From: Nocardioides sambongensis
Lineage (GTDB): Bacteria > Actinomycetota > Actinomycetes > Propionibacteriales > Nocardioidaceae
Direction of reading: 5' to 3'
Assembly: GCF_006494815.1 (NCBI RefSeq)
Contig: NZ_CP041091.1
Span: 868,001 to 932,000 of the forward strand
DNA: 64,000 nucleotides
Positions 27,521 to 37,494 of this stretch are shown piece by piece. Both the position numbers and the translations under genes were made by a program. How positions within the stretch are numbered: position 1 is the first letter of the stretch; each line of letters starts with the position of its first letter. Under the pieces are notes generated by a model. That model ran no database searches and was not told the DNA's origin. It saw nothing but the letters and a program-made list of their open reading frames with translations.

Positions 27521-29328
27521 TCAGACCTCGAACTGGCCCGACTCCAGGCGCTTCTTGACCTCCTGGAGGAAGCGTCCGGCGTCCGCGCCGTCGACCAGGC
27601 GGTGGTCGTAGGTGAGCGCGAAGTAGACCATGTGGCGCACCGCGATGGTCTCGCCGAGGTCGGCGTCGTCGATCACGACGGGGCGCTTGACCACCGAGCC
27701 GGGACCGAGGATCGCGACCTGCGGCTGGTTGATGATCGGGGTGTCCCACAGCGCACCGACGCTGCCGAGGTTGGTGATCGTGAAGGTGCCGCCGGACAGC
27801 TCGTCCGGACCGATCTTGTTGGTCCGGGTGCGCTGTGCGGTGTCGGCGATCTTCTTGGCCAGGCCCGAGATGGAGAGGTCTCCGGCGTGCTTGATCACCG
27901 GGGTGATCAGGCCCTTCTCGGTGTCGACCGCGATCGCGAGGTGCTCGACGTCGTAGTAGGTGATCTCACCCTTGTCGGTGTCGATCGTGGCGTTCAGGCT
28001 CGGGTGGGCCTTCAACGCGTCGATCGCGGCCTTGGCGAAGAACGGCAGGTAGGAGAGCTTGACGCCCTCGCGCGCCAGGAACTCGTCCTTCTTGGCCGCG
28101 CGGAGCCGAGCCACGTTGGTGACGTCGATCTCGACGACCTGGGTGAGCTGTGCCGAGGTCTGCAGCGACTCCACCATCCGCTCGGCGATGATCTTGCGCA
28201 GCCGGTTGACCTTCACGGTCTGGCCGCGCAGCGGCGACGGCGTGCTGGAGACCGCAGGAGCGGCCGTCGCGGCCGCAGGCGCGGCCGGAGCCGCGGCGGC
28301 GGGGGCCGCCGTCTCCTTCTGGGCGGCAGCGGCGTCCAGGACGTCCTGCTTGCGGATCCGGCCGCCCACGCCGGTGCCGGTCACCGCCGCCAGGTCGACA
28401 CCGTGCTGAGCCGCGAGCTTGCGCACCAGCGGCGTCACGTAACCGGGACCGTCGCCCGACGCAGGCTTGCTCTCGGCAGGCTTCTCCGGCTGGGCGGGCT
28501 TCTCCGGCTGGGCGGGCTTCTCCGGCTGGGCGGGCTTCTCCGGCTGGGCGGGCTTCTCCGGCTGGGCGGGCTTCTCGGGCTCGGCGGGCTTCTCGGGCTC
28601 GGCGGGCTTCTCCGGCTCGGCGGGCTTCTCCGGCTCGGCGGGCTTCTCCGGCTCGGCCGGTGTCTCGGACTTGGCGGGCTGACCGCTGCCGATCACGGCG
28701 AGCTCGGCGCCGACCTCGACGGTCTCGTCCTCGGATGCCTTGATCTCGAGCAGGGTGCCGGCCACCGGCGAGGGGATCTCGGTGTCGACCTTGTCGGTGG
28801 AGACCTCGAGGAGGGGCTCGTCGACGGCGACCTCGTCGCCGACCTGCTTGAGCCAGCGGGTGACGGTGCCCTCGGTGACGGACTCGCCCAGTGCGGGAAG
28901 CGTCACGGAGGTGCCCTCGCCGCCGCCTGACTGCTGGCTCGACTCCTGGCTCGACTCCTGGGCCGGCTCGGCGGCGGGCTCCTCCTGGGCCGGCTCTTCC
29001 TGAGCCGCCTCCTCCTCGGGAGCCTCCTCGTCGGCTGCCTCCTGCGCGGGGGCTCCTCGGCGGGCTCGTCGTCGCCGGACGGGGCGTCGGAGGAGTCGCC
29101 GATCACCGCGAGCACGGCGCCGACCTCGACGGTGTCGTCCTCGGACGCCTTGATCTCGAGCAGGGTGCCGGCCACCGGCGAGGGGATCTCGGTGTCGACC
29201 TTGTCGGTGGAGACCTCGAGGAGCGGCTCGTCGACGGCGACCTCGTCGCCGACCTGCTTGAGCCAGCGGGTGACGGTGCCTTCGGTGACGGACTCCCCGA
29301 GCGCCGGGAGAGGGACTTCGGTGGCCAT
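27521..29328 (-). CDS. sucB: 2-oxoacid dehydrogenase E2 (dihydrolipoamide succinyltransferase), frame broken near 29050
   Basis: Acyltransferase core of the 2-oxoglutarate (and in actinobacteria also pyruvate) dehydrogenase complex. ATG 29328 with GAGGA upstream. Two lipoyl domains ([13 protein letters not shown] in each), a [12 protein letters not shown] linker, a subunit-binding domain ([15 protein letters not shown]) and the catalytic domain ending [12 protein letters not shown] are visible. The first domain is read in the 29328 frame to about DDEPAEEP; everything after is in the -1 frame. A sixth base in the G5 run at 29048-29052 (C run on the coding strand) gives one 602-residue protein. 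Loss of this enzyme would be costly, which argues for a sequence error. It follows lpdA by 89 bases. Confidence 0.92.
28481..28660 (-). repeat. 18-bp tandem repeat in the sucB linker, 10 units
   Basis: Ten consecutive 18-base units encode PAEPEK (five copies) and PAQPEK (five copies), a stiff Pro/Ala-rich swinging-arm linker between the second lipoyl domain and the subunit-binding domain. Units within each half are almost identical, so copy number may vary between strains. Confidence 0.95.
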
Positions 29329-29417
29329 GGATTCCTCGACTTCGCTTCTCTACTTCGTGGACGGATGTTTGCCGTACAGATGGTGGTGCTGGGTGGTGCA
29401 GGTCGACCGGGGGTCGG

Positions 29418-30803
29418 TCAACCGTGATTGTGGAGCGGCTTCCCGGCAAGCGCGAGATGCGCCTCGCCGAGAGCCTCGTTCTGGGTCGGGTGGGCGTGCA
29501 CCAGGGGAGCGACGTCCTCCGGGTGGGCGTCCCAGCCGTAGATCAGCTGGGCCTCGCCGATGAGCTCGCCGACCCGATCGCCGACCAGGTGCAGCCCGAT
29601 GACCGGTCCGTCGGCGGCCCGGACCAGCTTGACGAAGCCCTGGGTCTTCAGGATCTGGCTGCGTCCGTTGCCGGCCAGGTCGTAGGTGAGCGTCTGCACC
29701 GCGTCGCCGTGCAGCTCGCGGGCGGCGGCCTCGGTCAGGCCGACGGAGGCCACCTCGGGTCGGGTGTAGGTGATCCGGGGGACGCCGAGGTCGTCGATCA
29801 CCGCCGGGACGAGCCCGGCGATCTCCTCGGCGACGAAGATGCCGTGGGCGAACCCGCGGTGCGCGAGCTGGAGCCCGGGGGTGATGTCGCCGACCGCCCA
29901 GACGTTCTCGACGCTGGTGCGCAGCCGCGGGTCGACGGTGACGAACCCGCGCTCCATCGCGACGCCCTGCTCGTCGTAGCCCAGGCCGGCGGTGCGCGGT
30001 CCGCGGCCGACGGCGACCAGCAGGATGTCGGCGCGCAGCTCCTCACCGCCCTCGAGGGTGACCGTCACGCCGCTCTCGTCGGCGACCGCGCCGGTGACGG
30101 GCGAGCCGGTGCGGGCCGTGATGCCACGCTTGCGGAACGCCCGGGAGAGCGCCTTCGAGGAGTCCTCGTCCTCCCCGGCCACCAGCCGCGGCAGCGCCTC
30201 GACCACGGTGACCTCTGCGCCGAAGCTGCGCCAGACGCTGGCGAACTCGCAACCGATCACGCCGCCGCCCAGGACGATCGCCGAGGAGGGGACCCGGTCC
30301 AGGCGCAGGGCATGCTCCGAGGTCAGGATCCGCTCACCGTCCACGGGCACACTCGGGATCAGCCGGGGCTCGGAGCCGGTGGCCAGCACGACGTGCTCGG
30401 CGCTCAGCACGCGCTCGCCGTCAGTGGTCTCGACGGTGACCTCGCGCGGACCGGTGAGGCGACCGCGTCCCTGGACCACCTCGATGCCGCGGCTCTTGAT
30501 CAGCCCGCTCAGCCCCTTGTAGAGCCGCGCGACCACCGAGTCGGCGTAGTCCACGACCTCCGCGGCGTCGATGCCCTCCAGGGTGGCGCGCACCCCGAAC
30601 TGCTCCGACTCGCGCGCGCTGTCGGCGATCTCGGCGGCGTGCAGCAGCGCCTTGGTCGGGATGCACCCGACGTGCAGGCAGGTGCCACCGACCTTGCTCG
30701 CCTCGACGAGTTGGACGGAGAGTCCGAGCTGTGCGGCGCGGAGCGCGCAGGCATAGCCGCCGGACCCCGCACCGAGGATCAGAACGTCGACCACGTGACC
30801 CAT
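29418..30803 (-). CDS. lpdA: dihydrolipoyl dehydrogenase (E3)
   Basis: 461 residues. FAD-dependent reoxidation of dihydrolipoyl groups on E2 subunits. FAD-binding [13 protein letters not shown], the redox disulfide [16 protein letters not shown]-binding [20 protein letters not shown] and the C-terminal active-site HAHPTQNE are intact. ATG 30803 matches family N-termini; GTG 30794, with AAGG about 9 bases upstream, is an alternative. It is the first gene of the lpdA-sucB unit. A small imperfect hairpin overlaps the stop. Confidence 0.95.
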   Translation of the reverse strand: MGHVVDVLILGAGSGGYACALRAAQLGLSVQLVEASKVGGTCLHVGCIPTKALLHAAEIADSARESEQFGVRATLEGIDAAEVVDYADSVVARLYKGLSGLIKSRGIEVVQGRGRLTGPREVTVETTDGERVLSAEHVVLATGSEPRLIPSVPVDGERILTSEHALRLDRVPSSAIVLGGGVIGCEFASVWRSFGAEVTVVEALPRLVAGEDEDSSKALSRAFRKRGITARTGSPVTGAVADESGVTVTLEGGEELRADILLVAVGRGPRTAGLGYDEQGVAMERGFVTVDPRLRTSVENVWAVGDITPGLQLAHRGFAHGIFVAEEIAGLVPAVIDDLGVPRITYTRPEVASVGLTEAAARELHGDAVQTLTYDLAGNGRSQILKTQGFVKLVRAADGPVIGLHLVGDRVGELIGEAQLIYGWDAHPEDVAPLVHAHPTQNEALGEAHLALAGKPLHNHG

Positions 30804-30921
30804 CCTTGCACCCTCGCCCGCACCGCAGGCAACGACCCGTCCGGCGTGCCGAAGTGACTCATCGGTAGCCGAGTCGGTGGTCCTGCCCACGGGATGTGTG
30901 GGTCTCGGGCACACTTGGGCC

Positions 30922-31293
30922 ATGGGATTGTTCGACCGGTTCCGGCGTCGGCCGCGGATGAGTGGTCCGGTTCGTGATGCGGCGCGGACCGGTTCGACCC
31001 GGGTGCGTGGCGCCGAGCGCGCGGACGAGGAGCACCTGCGCACGTGGCTCGACGCCCGCCGTGGGGTGGAGGGTTTCGTGGAGCCGCGCACCGCTGTCAG
31101 CGAGGTGACGCTGCTGCTGGTGGCGCACGACGGCGAGTGGACCCGGCGCCGGGTGCCCAGCGCGCAGTGGGCCCACCAGTTCTGCAACCGGCACCAGATC
31201 CCCTCCTACGACGCGGCCGTCGTCGGGGTGCCGCAGCGCATGCGCGACTACAACTCCCGGCAGCGCGCGATCAGGAAGCAGCAGGGGCCGTAG
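30922..31293 (+). CDS. conserved hypothetical protein, 123 residues
   Basis: Small soluble basic protein starting MGLFDRFRRRP. Conserved-looking blocks are EEHLRTWLDARRGVEGFVEPRT, VTLLLVAHDGEWTRRRV and IPSYDAAVVGVPQRMRDY. I cannot name a function. It lies between divergent lpdA and convergent pepA, overlapping the end of pepA by 23 bases; no SD is obvious, so it may be leaderless. Confidence 0.7.
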   Translation: MGLFDRFRRRPRMSGPVRDAARTGSTRVRGAERADEEHLRTWLDARRGVEGFVEPRTAVSEVTLLLVAHDGEWTRRRVPSAQWAHQFCNRHQIPSYDAAVVGVPQRMRDYNSRQRAIRKQQGP

Positions 31294-32796
31294 CCTCCGC
31301 GGCCTCGGCGCGGGCTCGCAGGAACTCCACCAGCGTCATCACCCCGTAACCGGTCGCGCCGGAGGTCAGGTGGCCGGCCGGACCGCCCTTGTTGAAGGTG
31401 GGGCCGGCGATGTCGAGGTGCGCCCAGGGCAGGCCACCGGTGAACTCGCGGAGGAACGCGGCCGCGAAGAGGCCGCCGCCCCAGCGGATCCAGTCGTGCT
31501 GCGAGAGGTCCGCGATCGTGCTGGAGTGGATCCGGGAGTCCATGTACTCCGGGATCGGCATCGGCCAGGCTTCCTCGCCCCCGGCCTCGGCCGCGGCCAG
31601 CACCTCGGCCACGATCTCGTCGTCGCCGAGCACGCCGGCCAGCTTCTCGCCGAGGGCGAGCACCATGTGCCCGGTCAGCGTCGCCATGTCGAGGACCACG
31701 TCCGGCTCGACCTCGGTGGCCCGCACCAGGCAGTCGGCGAGCACCAGGCGCCCCTCGGCGTCGGTGTTCGCGATCTCCACGGTCGTCCCGCCGTAGATGG
31801 TGACCACGTCGCCGGGGCGGTACGACGTCCCGCTGACCATGTTCTCGGCGAGACCGACGAACGCCGAGACCCGGACCGGCAGGCCGAGGCGCGCAGCGGT
31901 CAGCACGGCCTGGACGACCCCGGCCGCTCCCGCCATGTCCTCCTTCATGGTGGTCATGCTGCTCGGCGGCTTGATGCTGAGGCCGCCGGAGTCGTAGGTG
32001 ATCCCCTTGCCGACCAGCGCCACGTGGGCGCGGGCGTCGGCCGGCTGGTAGCGCAGCTCGACGATCCGCGGAGCAGCGGCGGACCCGCCTCCCACGGCGA
32101 GGGTGCCGCCGCAGCCGAGCGCGGAGAGCCGCTCCTCGTCCAGCACCGTGACCTCGACCTTGGCCGCGCCCTTGGCCAGCTCCTTGTTGACGGCCTTGGC
32201 GGCCGCGGAGATCTCGTCGGCGAAGGTGGGCGGGGTGAGGTGGGCGGGCGGGGTGTTCACCCAGTCACGCACCGCCACCACCGCGTCGGCGAGCACCTGG
32301 GCCTCCTCGACGGCGGCGACGATCTCCTTGCGTCGCGCGGCAGGGGAGAGGAGCACCAGCTCGGCCGGGGCAGCGCTGTCGGCAGGAGCGGAGCGGAACG
32401 AGGTGAACGTGTAGCCGCCGAGGTGATAGCCCTCGAGCACCGCGGCTGCCAGCTCCGGGGTGTCCGCGGGCAGGGCGAGCGCGACCGACGCCGCGTTGGT
32501 GACCGCGCGGGCGGCGGCGCCGGCCGCACGTCGTACCGCGTCGGGGTGGGGTCGGCGCCGAGGCCGACCAGGACCAGCAGCGGGGAGCCGAGCACGCCGT
32601 TGGTCGGGACCTTCGCGATCTCGCCGGGCTTCCCGGTCACCTCCAACGTGGCGAGCAGGCCGCGCAGCTTGCGGCCGTAGGCGTCCGCGACGTCCTCGGC
32701 GCCGGGAGCCAGCGACGGGCCGGGGACGACCCCGACCACGACGGCCTCGGCACGGGTCTTGGCAGGACTGGCGGTGCGCAGGGCGAACGAGGTCAC
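31271..32796 (-). CDS. pepA: leucyl aminopeptidase (PepA, M17), frame broken near 32545
   Basis: Zinc/manganese M17 aminopeptidase. GTG 32796 begins VTSFALRTASPA. The N-terminal domain reads in that frame to VGLGADPTP; the rest, from DAVRRAAGAAARAVTNAAS, is in the -1 frame. It includes the metal-binding GKGITYDSGGLSIK and the signature NTDAEGRL. One missing base in the G4 run at 32543-32546 (or the next run, 32548-32551) explains the break; with it restored the protein is 508 residues. Pairing of pepA with gcvT, divergent here, is common in actinobacteria. Confidence 0.92.
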
Positions 32797-32859
32797 CGCC
32801 GCAGGATATCCACCACCGGCGAGCCAACGGGGCCACCCGGGTCCCGGCCGCCGATGGCA

Positions 32860-32865
32860 TAGATT
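32860..32865 (+). promoter_or_regulatory. -10 element of gcvT (leaderless)
   Basis: TAGATT ends six bases before the gcvT ATG at 32872. The pepA-gcvT gap is only 75 bases and contains no glycine-riboswitch-like structure. Confidence 0.5.
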
Positions 32866-32871
32866 CGTGGC

Positions 32872-33969
32872 ATGGACCTGCGCCGCTCCCCGTTGCACGA
32901 CCGACACGAAGCGCTGGGCGCCAAGTTCGCCGAGTTCGGTGGCTGGACGATGCCACTGGAGTACGCGGGCGTGGTGGCCGAGCACACCGCGGTGCGGACC
33001 GGGGTCGGGATCTTCGACGTCTCCCACCTCGGCAAGATCGTGGTGCGCGGGCCCGGCGCTCGCGACTTCGTCAACGCCACGCTGAGCAACGACCTCGACC
33101 GGATCGGGCCCGGGAGGGCGCAGTACACGCTGTGCCTGGACGAGGAGACCGGCGGGATCGTCGACGACATCTTCAGCTACTACCGCAGCGACGACGACGT
33201 GCTGCTGATGCCGAACGCGGCCAACAACGCCGAGGTGTACGCGCGCCTGGTGGCCGCCGCCCCGGACGGTGTGGACGTGGTCGACGAGCACGCCGAGCAC
33301 GCCGTGATCGCCGTCCAGGGCCCGGGCAGCGACGCGGTGCTCAGCGGTGCCGGACTGCCGGTCGGACACGACTACCTGACCTTCGTCGACGCCGACGTGG
33401 ACGGCAGTCGGGTGATCGTGTGCCGCACCGGCTACACCGGCGAGCGCGGCTACGAGCTGATTGCCCCGCGCGCGGTCGCCGGCGCGGTCTGGGACGCGGT
33501 GATGGAGGCCGGTGCGGAACTCGGACTGACCCCGTGCGGGCTCGGCGCCCGGGACACGCTGCGGACCGAGATGGGCTACCCGTTGCACGGTCAGGACATC
33601 GGCGTCGCGGTGACCCCGAACGAGGCCCGGCTGGGCTGGGCGGTCGGCTGGAAGAAGCCGGCTTTCTGGGGACGCGACGTGGTGGTGGCCGAGAAGGAGC
33701 GCGGCGCGCGTCGCAAGCTGGTCGGACTTCTCGCCACGGGACGCGCGATCCCGCGCCCGCACATGGCGGTCAGCCTGACCCCCGACGTGCTGCTCGGCGA
33801 GATCACCTCCGGCACCTTCTCGCCCACCCTGAAGAAGGGGATCGCGCTGGCGCTGGTGGCCACCACCGTGCCGGACGAGGCCGAGGTCGCGGTCGATGTG
33901 CGCGGCCGCCGCGAGGTCTTCGCGATCACCAAGCCCCCGTTCGTCGACACCTCCGTGAGGGACTCATGA
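32872..33969 (+). CDS. gcvT: glycine cleavage T protein (aminomethyltransferase)
   Basis: 365 residues. Transfers the methylene group from the H-protein-bound intermediate to tetrahydrofolate. Typical blocks are LHDRHEALGAKFAEFGGWTMP, FDVSHLGKI, the tetrahydrofolate-binding TGYTGERGYEL and LGARDTLRTEMGYPL. The rest of the glycine cleavage system is not in the window. The stop overlaps the next ATG (ATGA). Confidence 0.95.
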   Translation: MDLRRSPLHDRHEALGAKFAEFGGWTMPLEYAGVVAEHTAVRTGVGIFDVSHLGKIVVRGPGARDFVNATLSNDLDRIGPGRAQYTLCLDEETGGIVDDIFSYYRSDDDVLLMPNAANNAEVYARLVAAAPDGVDVVDEHAEHAVIAVQGPGSDAVLSGAGLPVGHDYLTFVDADVDGSRVIVCRTGYTGERGYELIAPRAVAGAVWDAVMEAGAELGLTPCGLGARDTLRTEMGYPLHGQDIGVAVTPNEARLGWAVGWKKPAFWGRDVVVAEKERGARRKLVGLLATGRAIPRPHMAVSLTPDVLLGEITSGTFSPTLKKGIALALVATTVPDEAEVAVDVRGRREVFAITKPPFVDTSVRDS

Positions 33970-34238
33970 ACCTGCCCGACCAGCCGCCCACCTTCCGCCC
34001 CGCCGCCGGTTCCGAGGAGCGCCCCTGGACCTGGCGCCTGGAGGACGCCGAGGGGAACGAGGTCGCCCTCCCCGCCGAGCTGGCCGCGACGCACGGGGGC
34101 CAGCGGTTCCCCACCCAGGCGGACGCGGAGTCCTGGGTCGGGGAGACCTGGGCCGAGCTCGCCGAGGGAGGGGTCGCCGCGGTGACCCTGCTCGAGGGCG
34201 ACCGCGAGGTCTACGGTCCGATGTCGCTCTCGGCCTGA
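33966..34238 (+). CDS. small conserved hypothetical protein coupled to gcvT
   Basis: 90 residues, acidic, starting MNLPDQPPTFRP. Its ATG overlaps the gcvT stop. The segment PWTWRLEDAEGNEV and RFPTQADAESWVGETWAEL look like a compact actinobacterial orphan family; VTLLEGDREVYGPMSL closes the domain. No known function. Confidence 0.75.
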   Translation: MNLPDQPPTFRPAAGSEERPWTWRLEDAEGNEVALPAELAATHGGQRFPTQADAESWVGETWAELAEGGVAAVTLLEGDREVYGPMSLSA

Positions 34239-34254
34239 CGGGTTCGCCGACGCC

Positions 34255-35088
34255 GTGGTCAGCCACGCCTTCTCCCAGGTGGACGTCTTCTCCACCGAGC
34301 CGCTGCGCGGCAACCCGGTCGCCGTGGTGCACGGCGCCGATGGTCTGACCGACGAGCAGATGGCGGCGTTCGCCCGCTGGACGAACCTGTCCGAGACCAC
34401 CTTCCTGCTGACACCGACCGACCCGGCCGCCGACTACCGGCTGCGGATCTTCACGCCCGGCGGCGAGCTGCCGTTCGCCGGGCATCCGACCCTCGGCTCC
34501 GCGCACGCCTGGCTCGCCGCCGGCGGTACGACGCAGGGCGAGGCCCCCGTGCAGCAGTGTGGCGCAGGCCTGGTGCAGCTGCGTCGCACGGACGGCCGGC
34601 TGGCCTTCGCCGCACCCGCGCTGGTGCGCTCCGGCCCGGTCGAGCCGGCGCTGCTGGGCGAGCTGGTCGCCGCGCTCGGGCTCGGGGCGGAGGAGGTCCT
34701 CGACGCGGCGTGGGTCGACAACGGCCCCGGCTGGGTCGGTCTCCGCCTGGAGTCGGCCGCGCGCGTGCTGGCGCTGCGTCCGGACCACTCCGCGGTGCCG
34801 GTCAAGGTCGGCGTCGTCGGCCCCCATCCCGCCGGGGCCGAGTGCGCGGTCGAGGTCCGAGCCTTCTGCGAGCCGGCGCTGGGCGTCGCCGAGGACCCGG
34901 TGACCGGGTCGCTCAACGCCTCGCTCGCACAGTGGCTGGCCGGCGACGTGTTGCCGGCGTCGTACGTCGCCGCGCAGGGGACGGTGCTGGGCCGTCGCGG
35001 GCGGGTGCACGTGGAGACCGACGAGGCCGGCGTGATCTGGGTCGGTGGTGCCACCCGCTCCACGATCGCCGGCACGGTCGACCTGTGA
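34255..35088 (+). CDS. PhzF family isomerase-like protein
   Basis: 277 residues, GTG start 16 bases after the preceding stop. N-terminal FSQVDVFSTEPLRGNPVAVV and FARWTNLSETTF carry the family's catalytic glutamate. IFTPGGELPFAGHPTLGSAHA and EDPVTGSLNASLAQWL match the two substrate-binding loops. PhzF-like enzymes isomerise or epimerise small acids; the substrate here is unknown. Probably co-transcribed with gcvT. Confidence 0.9.
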   Translation: MVSHAFSQVDVFSTEPLRGNPVAVVHGADGLTDEQMAAFARWTNLSETTFLLTPTDPAADYRLRIFTPGGELPFAGHPTLGSAHAWLAAGGTTQGEAPVQQCGAGLVQLRRTDGRLAFAAPALVRSGPVEPALLGELVAALGLGAEEVLDAAWVDNGPGWVGLRLESAARVLALRPDHSAVPVKVGVVGPHPAGAECAVEVRAFCEPALGVAEDPVTGSLNASLAQWLAGDVLPASYVAAQGTVLGRRGRVHVETDEAGVIWVGGATRSTIAGTVDL

Positions 35089-35117
35089 GCCGGACGTCTC
35101 GATCGCGGGTCGGCGAC

Positions 35118-35123
35118 TAGGCT
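35118..35123 (+). promoter_or_regulatory. -10 element of thyA (leaderless)
   Basis: TAGGCT ends seven bases before the GTG start of thyA at 35131, with no SD between. Confidence 0.55.
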
Positions 35124-35130
35124 GACGTCC

Positions 35131-35940
35131 GTGCAGGCCTACCTCGATCTCGTCCGGCGGATCCTCGACGAGGGCGTCGAGAAGAGCGACCGCACCGGCA
35201 CCGGAACACTCAGCGTGTTCGGGCACCAGATGCGCTTCGACCTCACCGCCGGGTTCCCGCTGGTGACCACCAAGAAGGTGCACACCCGGTCGGTCTTCGG
35301 GGAGCTGCTGTGGTTCCTGCGGGGCGACACCAACGTGCGCTGGCTGCAGGAGCGCGGCATCTCCATCTGGGACGAGTGGGCCGATGAGAACGGGGACCTC
35401 GGACCGGTCTACGGCGCCCAGTGGCGCTCCTGGCCCACCCCCGAGGGGCGTCACATCGACCAGCTCGCGCAGGTGATCGCGCAGCTGCGGGCGAACCCGG
35501 ACAGCCGCCGCCACATCGTCTCCGCCTGGAACCCCAGCCAGGTCGACGAGATGGCGCTGCCGCCGTGCCACAGCCTCTTCCAGTTCTACGTCGCGCCCAC
35601 CCCGGACGGTGGTGGGCGACTGAGCTGCCAGCTCTACCAGCGCTCGGCCGACGTGTTCCTGGGCGTGCCGTTCAACATCGCCTCCTACGCGCTGCTGACC
35701 CACATGGTCGCCCAGGTGACCGGGCTGGCGGTGGGGGACTTCGTGCACACGCTCGGCGACGCCCACCTCTACACCAACCACCTCGAGCAGGCCCGGCTGC
35801 AGCTCACCCGGGAGCCCCGGGCGCTGCCGCGCCTGGTGCTCAACCCCGCCGTCACCGAGATCGACGCCTTCGAGCTCGAGGACATCGCCGTGACCGGCTA
35901 TGACCCGCACCCCGTGATCAAGGCGCCGATCGCCGTATGA
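35131..35940 (+). CDS. thyA: thymidylate synthase (ThyA)
   Basis: 269 residues. Converts dUMP to dTMP with methylenetetrahydrofolate, yielding dihydrofolate. The catalytic cysteine lies in [12 protein letters not shown], with [12 protein letters not shown] and [21 protein letters not shown] upstream and downstream. The next gene, dfrA, recycles the dihydrofolate; the two overlap by ATGA. Confidence 0.97.
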   Translation: MQAYLDLVRRILDEGVEKSDRTGTGTLSVFGHQMRFDLTAGFPLVTTKKVHTRSVFGELLWFLRGDTNVRWLQERGISIWDEWADENGDLGPVYGAQWRSWPTPEGRHIDQLAQVIAQLRANPDSRRHIVSAWNPSQVDEMALPPCHSLFQFYVAPTPDGGGRLSCQLYQRSADVFLGVPFNIASYALLTHMVAQVTGLAVGDFVHTLGDAHLYTNHLEQARLQLTREPRALPRLVLNPAVTEIDAFELEDIAVTGYDPHPVIKAPIAV

Positions 35941-36458
35941 CCACCCCCGCAGGCCGACGGGTGACCATGGTCGCGGCCCGCGCCGAGAACGGCGTGATCG
36001 GTGCCGGCGGCGGCATCCCGTGGCACATCCCCGAGGACTTCCAGCACTTCAAGGACACCACGCTGGGGCACGTCCTGATCCTGGGCCGCACCACGCACGA
36101 GGGGATCGGCCGCCCGCTGCCGGGACGCCAGACCATCGTGCTGACCCGGGACCGCGACTGGTCCGCCGACGGGGTGCGGGTCGCCGCCGACGTACCGGCG
36201 GCCCTGGCGCTCGCCGACGAGCTGCTCTCCGCGGCACCGGCCGACCGGCAGGTGATGGTCGGCGGTGGCGCGCACGTCTACGAGACCGCGATGCCGTACG
36301 CCGACGAGCAGATCATCTCCGAGATCCCGCTCACCCCCGACGGCGACACCCATTACCCGGCGTTCAGCGCGAAGCGGTGGCGGGAGGTCCGACGGGACCG
36401 GCGCGACCGTTTCACCGTGGTCTGGTGGGAGCGGGTCTTCGCCTGCGGTGGCACCTGA
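35937..36458 (+). CDS. dfrA: dihydrofolate reductase
   Basis: 173 residues. NADPH-dependent reduction of dihydrofolate. [21 protein letters not shown] (with the catalytic acidic residue), [18 protein letters not shown] and a C-terminal FTVVWWERV are visible. Coupled to thyA by a four-base overlap, the usual metabolic pairing. It is followed after 26 bases by an oxidoreductase gene. Confidence 0.95.
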   Translation: MTTPAGRRVTMVAARAENGVIGAGGGIPWHIPEDFQHFKDTTLGHVLILGRTTHEGIGRPLPGRQTIVLTRDRDWSADGVRVAADVPAALALADELLSAAPADRQVMVGGGAHVYETAMPYADEQIISEIPLTPDGDTHYPAFSAKRWREVRRDRRDRFTVVWWERVFACGGT

Positions 36459-36484
36459 GGGGCGGCACCTGAGAGGGTGGGCAC

Positions 36485-37423
36485 ATGGAGCTGCGCGTCT
36501 TCACCGAACCCCAGCAGGGAGCCACCTACGACGATCTCCTCCGGGTGGCACTGGCCGCCGAGGAGCTCGGCTTCGGAGCGTTCTTCCGCTCCGACCACTA
36601 CTCGCCGATGGGGGTGGAGGGGCTGCCCGGCTCCACCGACGCCTGGACCACCCTCGCCGGACTGGCCCGGGACACCAGCACGATCCGCCTCGGCACGATG
36701 ATGACCAGCGCGACCTTCCGGCACCCCGGGGTGCTCGCGATCCAGGTCGCGCAGGTGGACCAGATGAGCGGCGGACGGGTCGAGCTGGGCATCGGCGCCG
36801 GGTGGTTCGAGACCGAGCACACCGCCTACGGCATCCCGTTCCCCAGCACCGCCGAGCGGTTCGAGCGCTACGGCGAGCAGCTCGAGCTGATCACCGGGCT
36901 CTGGTCGACGCCGGTGGGGGAGACCTACGACTTCGACGGCACCCACTACCGGCTGGCCGACTCGCCGGCGCTCCCGAAGCCGGCGCAGACCGTCGGGCGT
37001 CGCGGCGGGCCGCCCGTTCTGATCGGCGGGCGGGGCAGGAAGCAGACCCCTGCCCTGGCTGCCGCCTACGCCGACGAGTTCAACCTGCCGTTCGTGGACG
37101 AGGAGTTTACCGCCCTCCAGTTCGGCCGCGTCCGCGAGGCGTGCGAGCGGATCGAGCGGGACCCGGCGACCATGACCTGGTCCAACGCGCTGGTGCTCTG
37201 CGTCGGCGCGGACGAGGCCGAGCTCGCCCGGCGGGCAGCGACCATCGGGCGCGACGTCGCCGATCTCCGGGAGAACGGCCTGGCCGGCACCCCGGCCGAG
37301 GTGATCGACAAGATCGGGCGCTTCGGCGACCTCGGCGCGCAGCGCATCTACCTGCAGACCCTCGACCTCACCGACCTCGACCACCTGCGCCTGGTGGCCG
37401 AGGAGGTGCTGCCGCACGTGTGA
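36485..37423 (+). CDS. LLM class F420-dependent oxidoreductase
   Basis: 312 residues, luciferase-like monooxygenase fold, TIGR03560-like. FRSDHYSPMG, LGTMMTSATFRHPGVLA, QVDQMSGGRVELGIGAGWFE and PVLIGGRGRKQT are typical of F420-binding members in actinobacteria. Substrate is unknown. GAGGG precedes the ATG. It lies between dfrA and dapA on the same strand. Confidence 0.88.
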   Translation: MELRVFTEPQQGATYDDLLRVALAAEELGFGAFFRSDHYSPMGVEGLPGSTDAWTTLAGLARDTSTIRLGTMMTSATFRHPGVLAIQVAQVDQMSGGRVELGIGAGWFETEHTAYGIPFPSTAERFERYGEQLELITGLWSTPVGETYDFDGTHYRLADSPALPKPAQTVGRRGGPPVLIGGRGRKQTPALAAAYADEFNLPFVDEEFTALQFGRVREACERIERDPATMTWSNALVLCVGADEAELARRAATIGRDVADLRENGLAGTPAEVIDKIGRFGDLGAQRIYLQTLDLTDLDHLRLVAEEVLPHV

Positions 37424-37481
37424 GCCGGTGCGCCCACCGGCGGCAAGGCGAGCCGACGCCGGTCCCGGTCGCCGGACCGGA

Positions 37482-37487
37482 TAGCCT
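37482..37487 (+). promoter_or_regulatory. -10 element of dapA
   Basis: TAGCCT ends seven bases before the ATG at 37495; GGGGAG in between is too close to act as a normal SD, so a leaderless start is plausible. Confidence 0.5.
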
Positions 37488-37494
37488 GGGGAGC

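Noticed and set aside
28481..28660. Regular 18-base repeats resembling a CRISPR or satellite array
   Set aside because: The units are contiguous without spacers and encode the [12 protein letters not shown] linker of SucB in frame.
32797..32871. Possible glycine riboswitch before gcvT
   Set aside because: The gap is only 75 bases and contains a -10 element directly before the ATG; there is no room for the aptamer.
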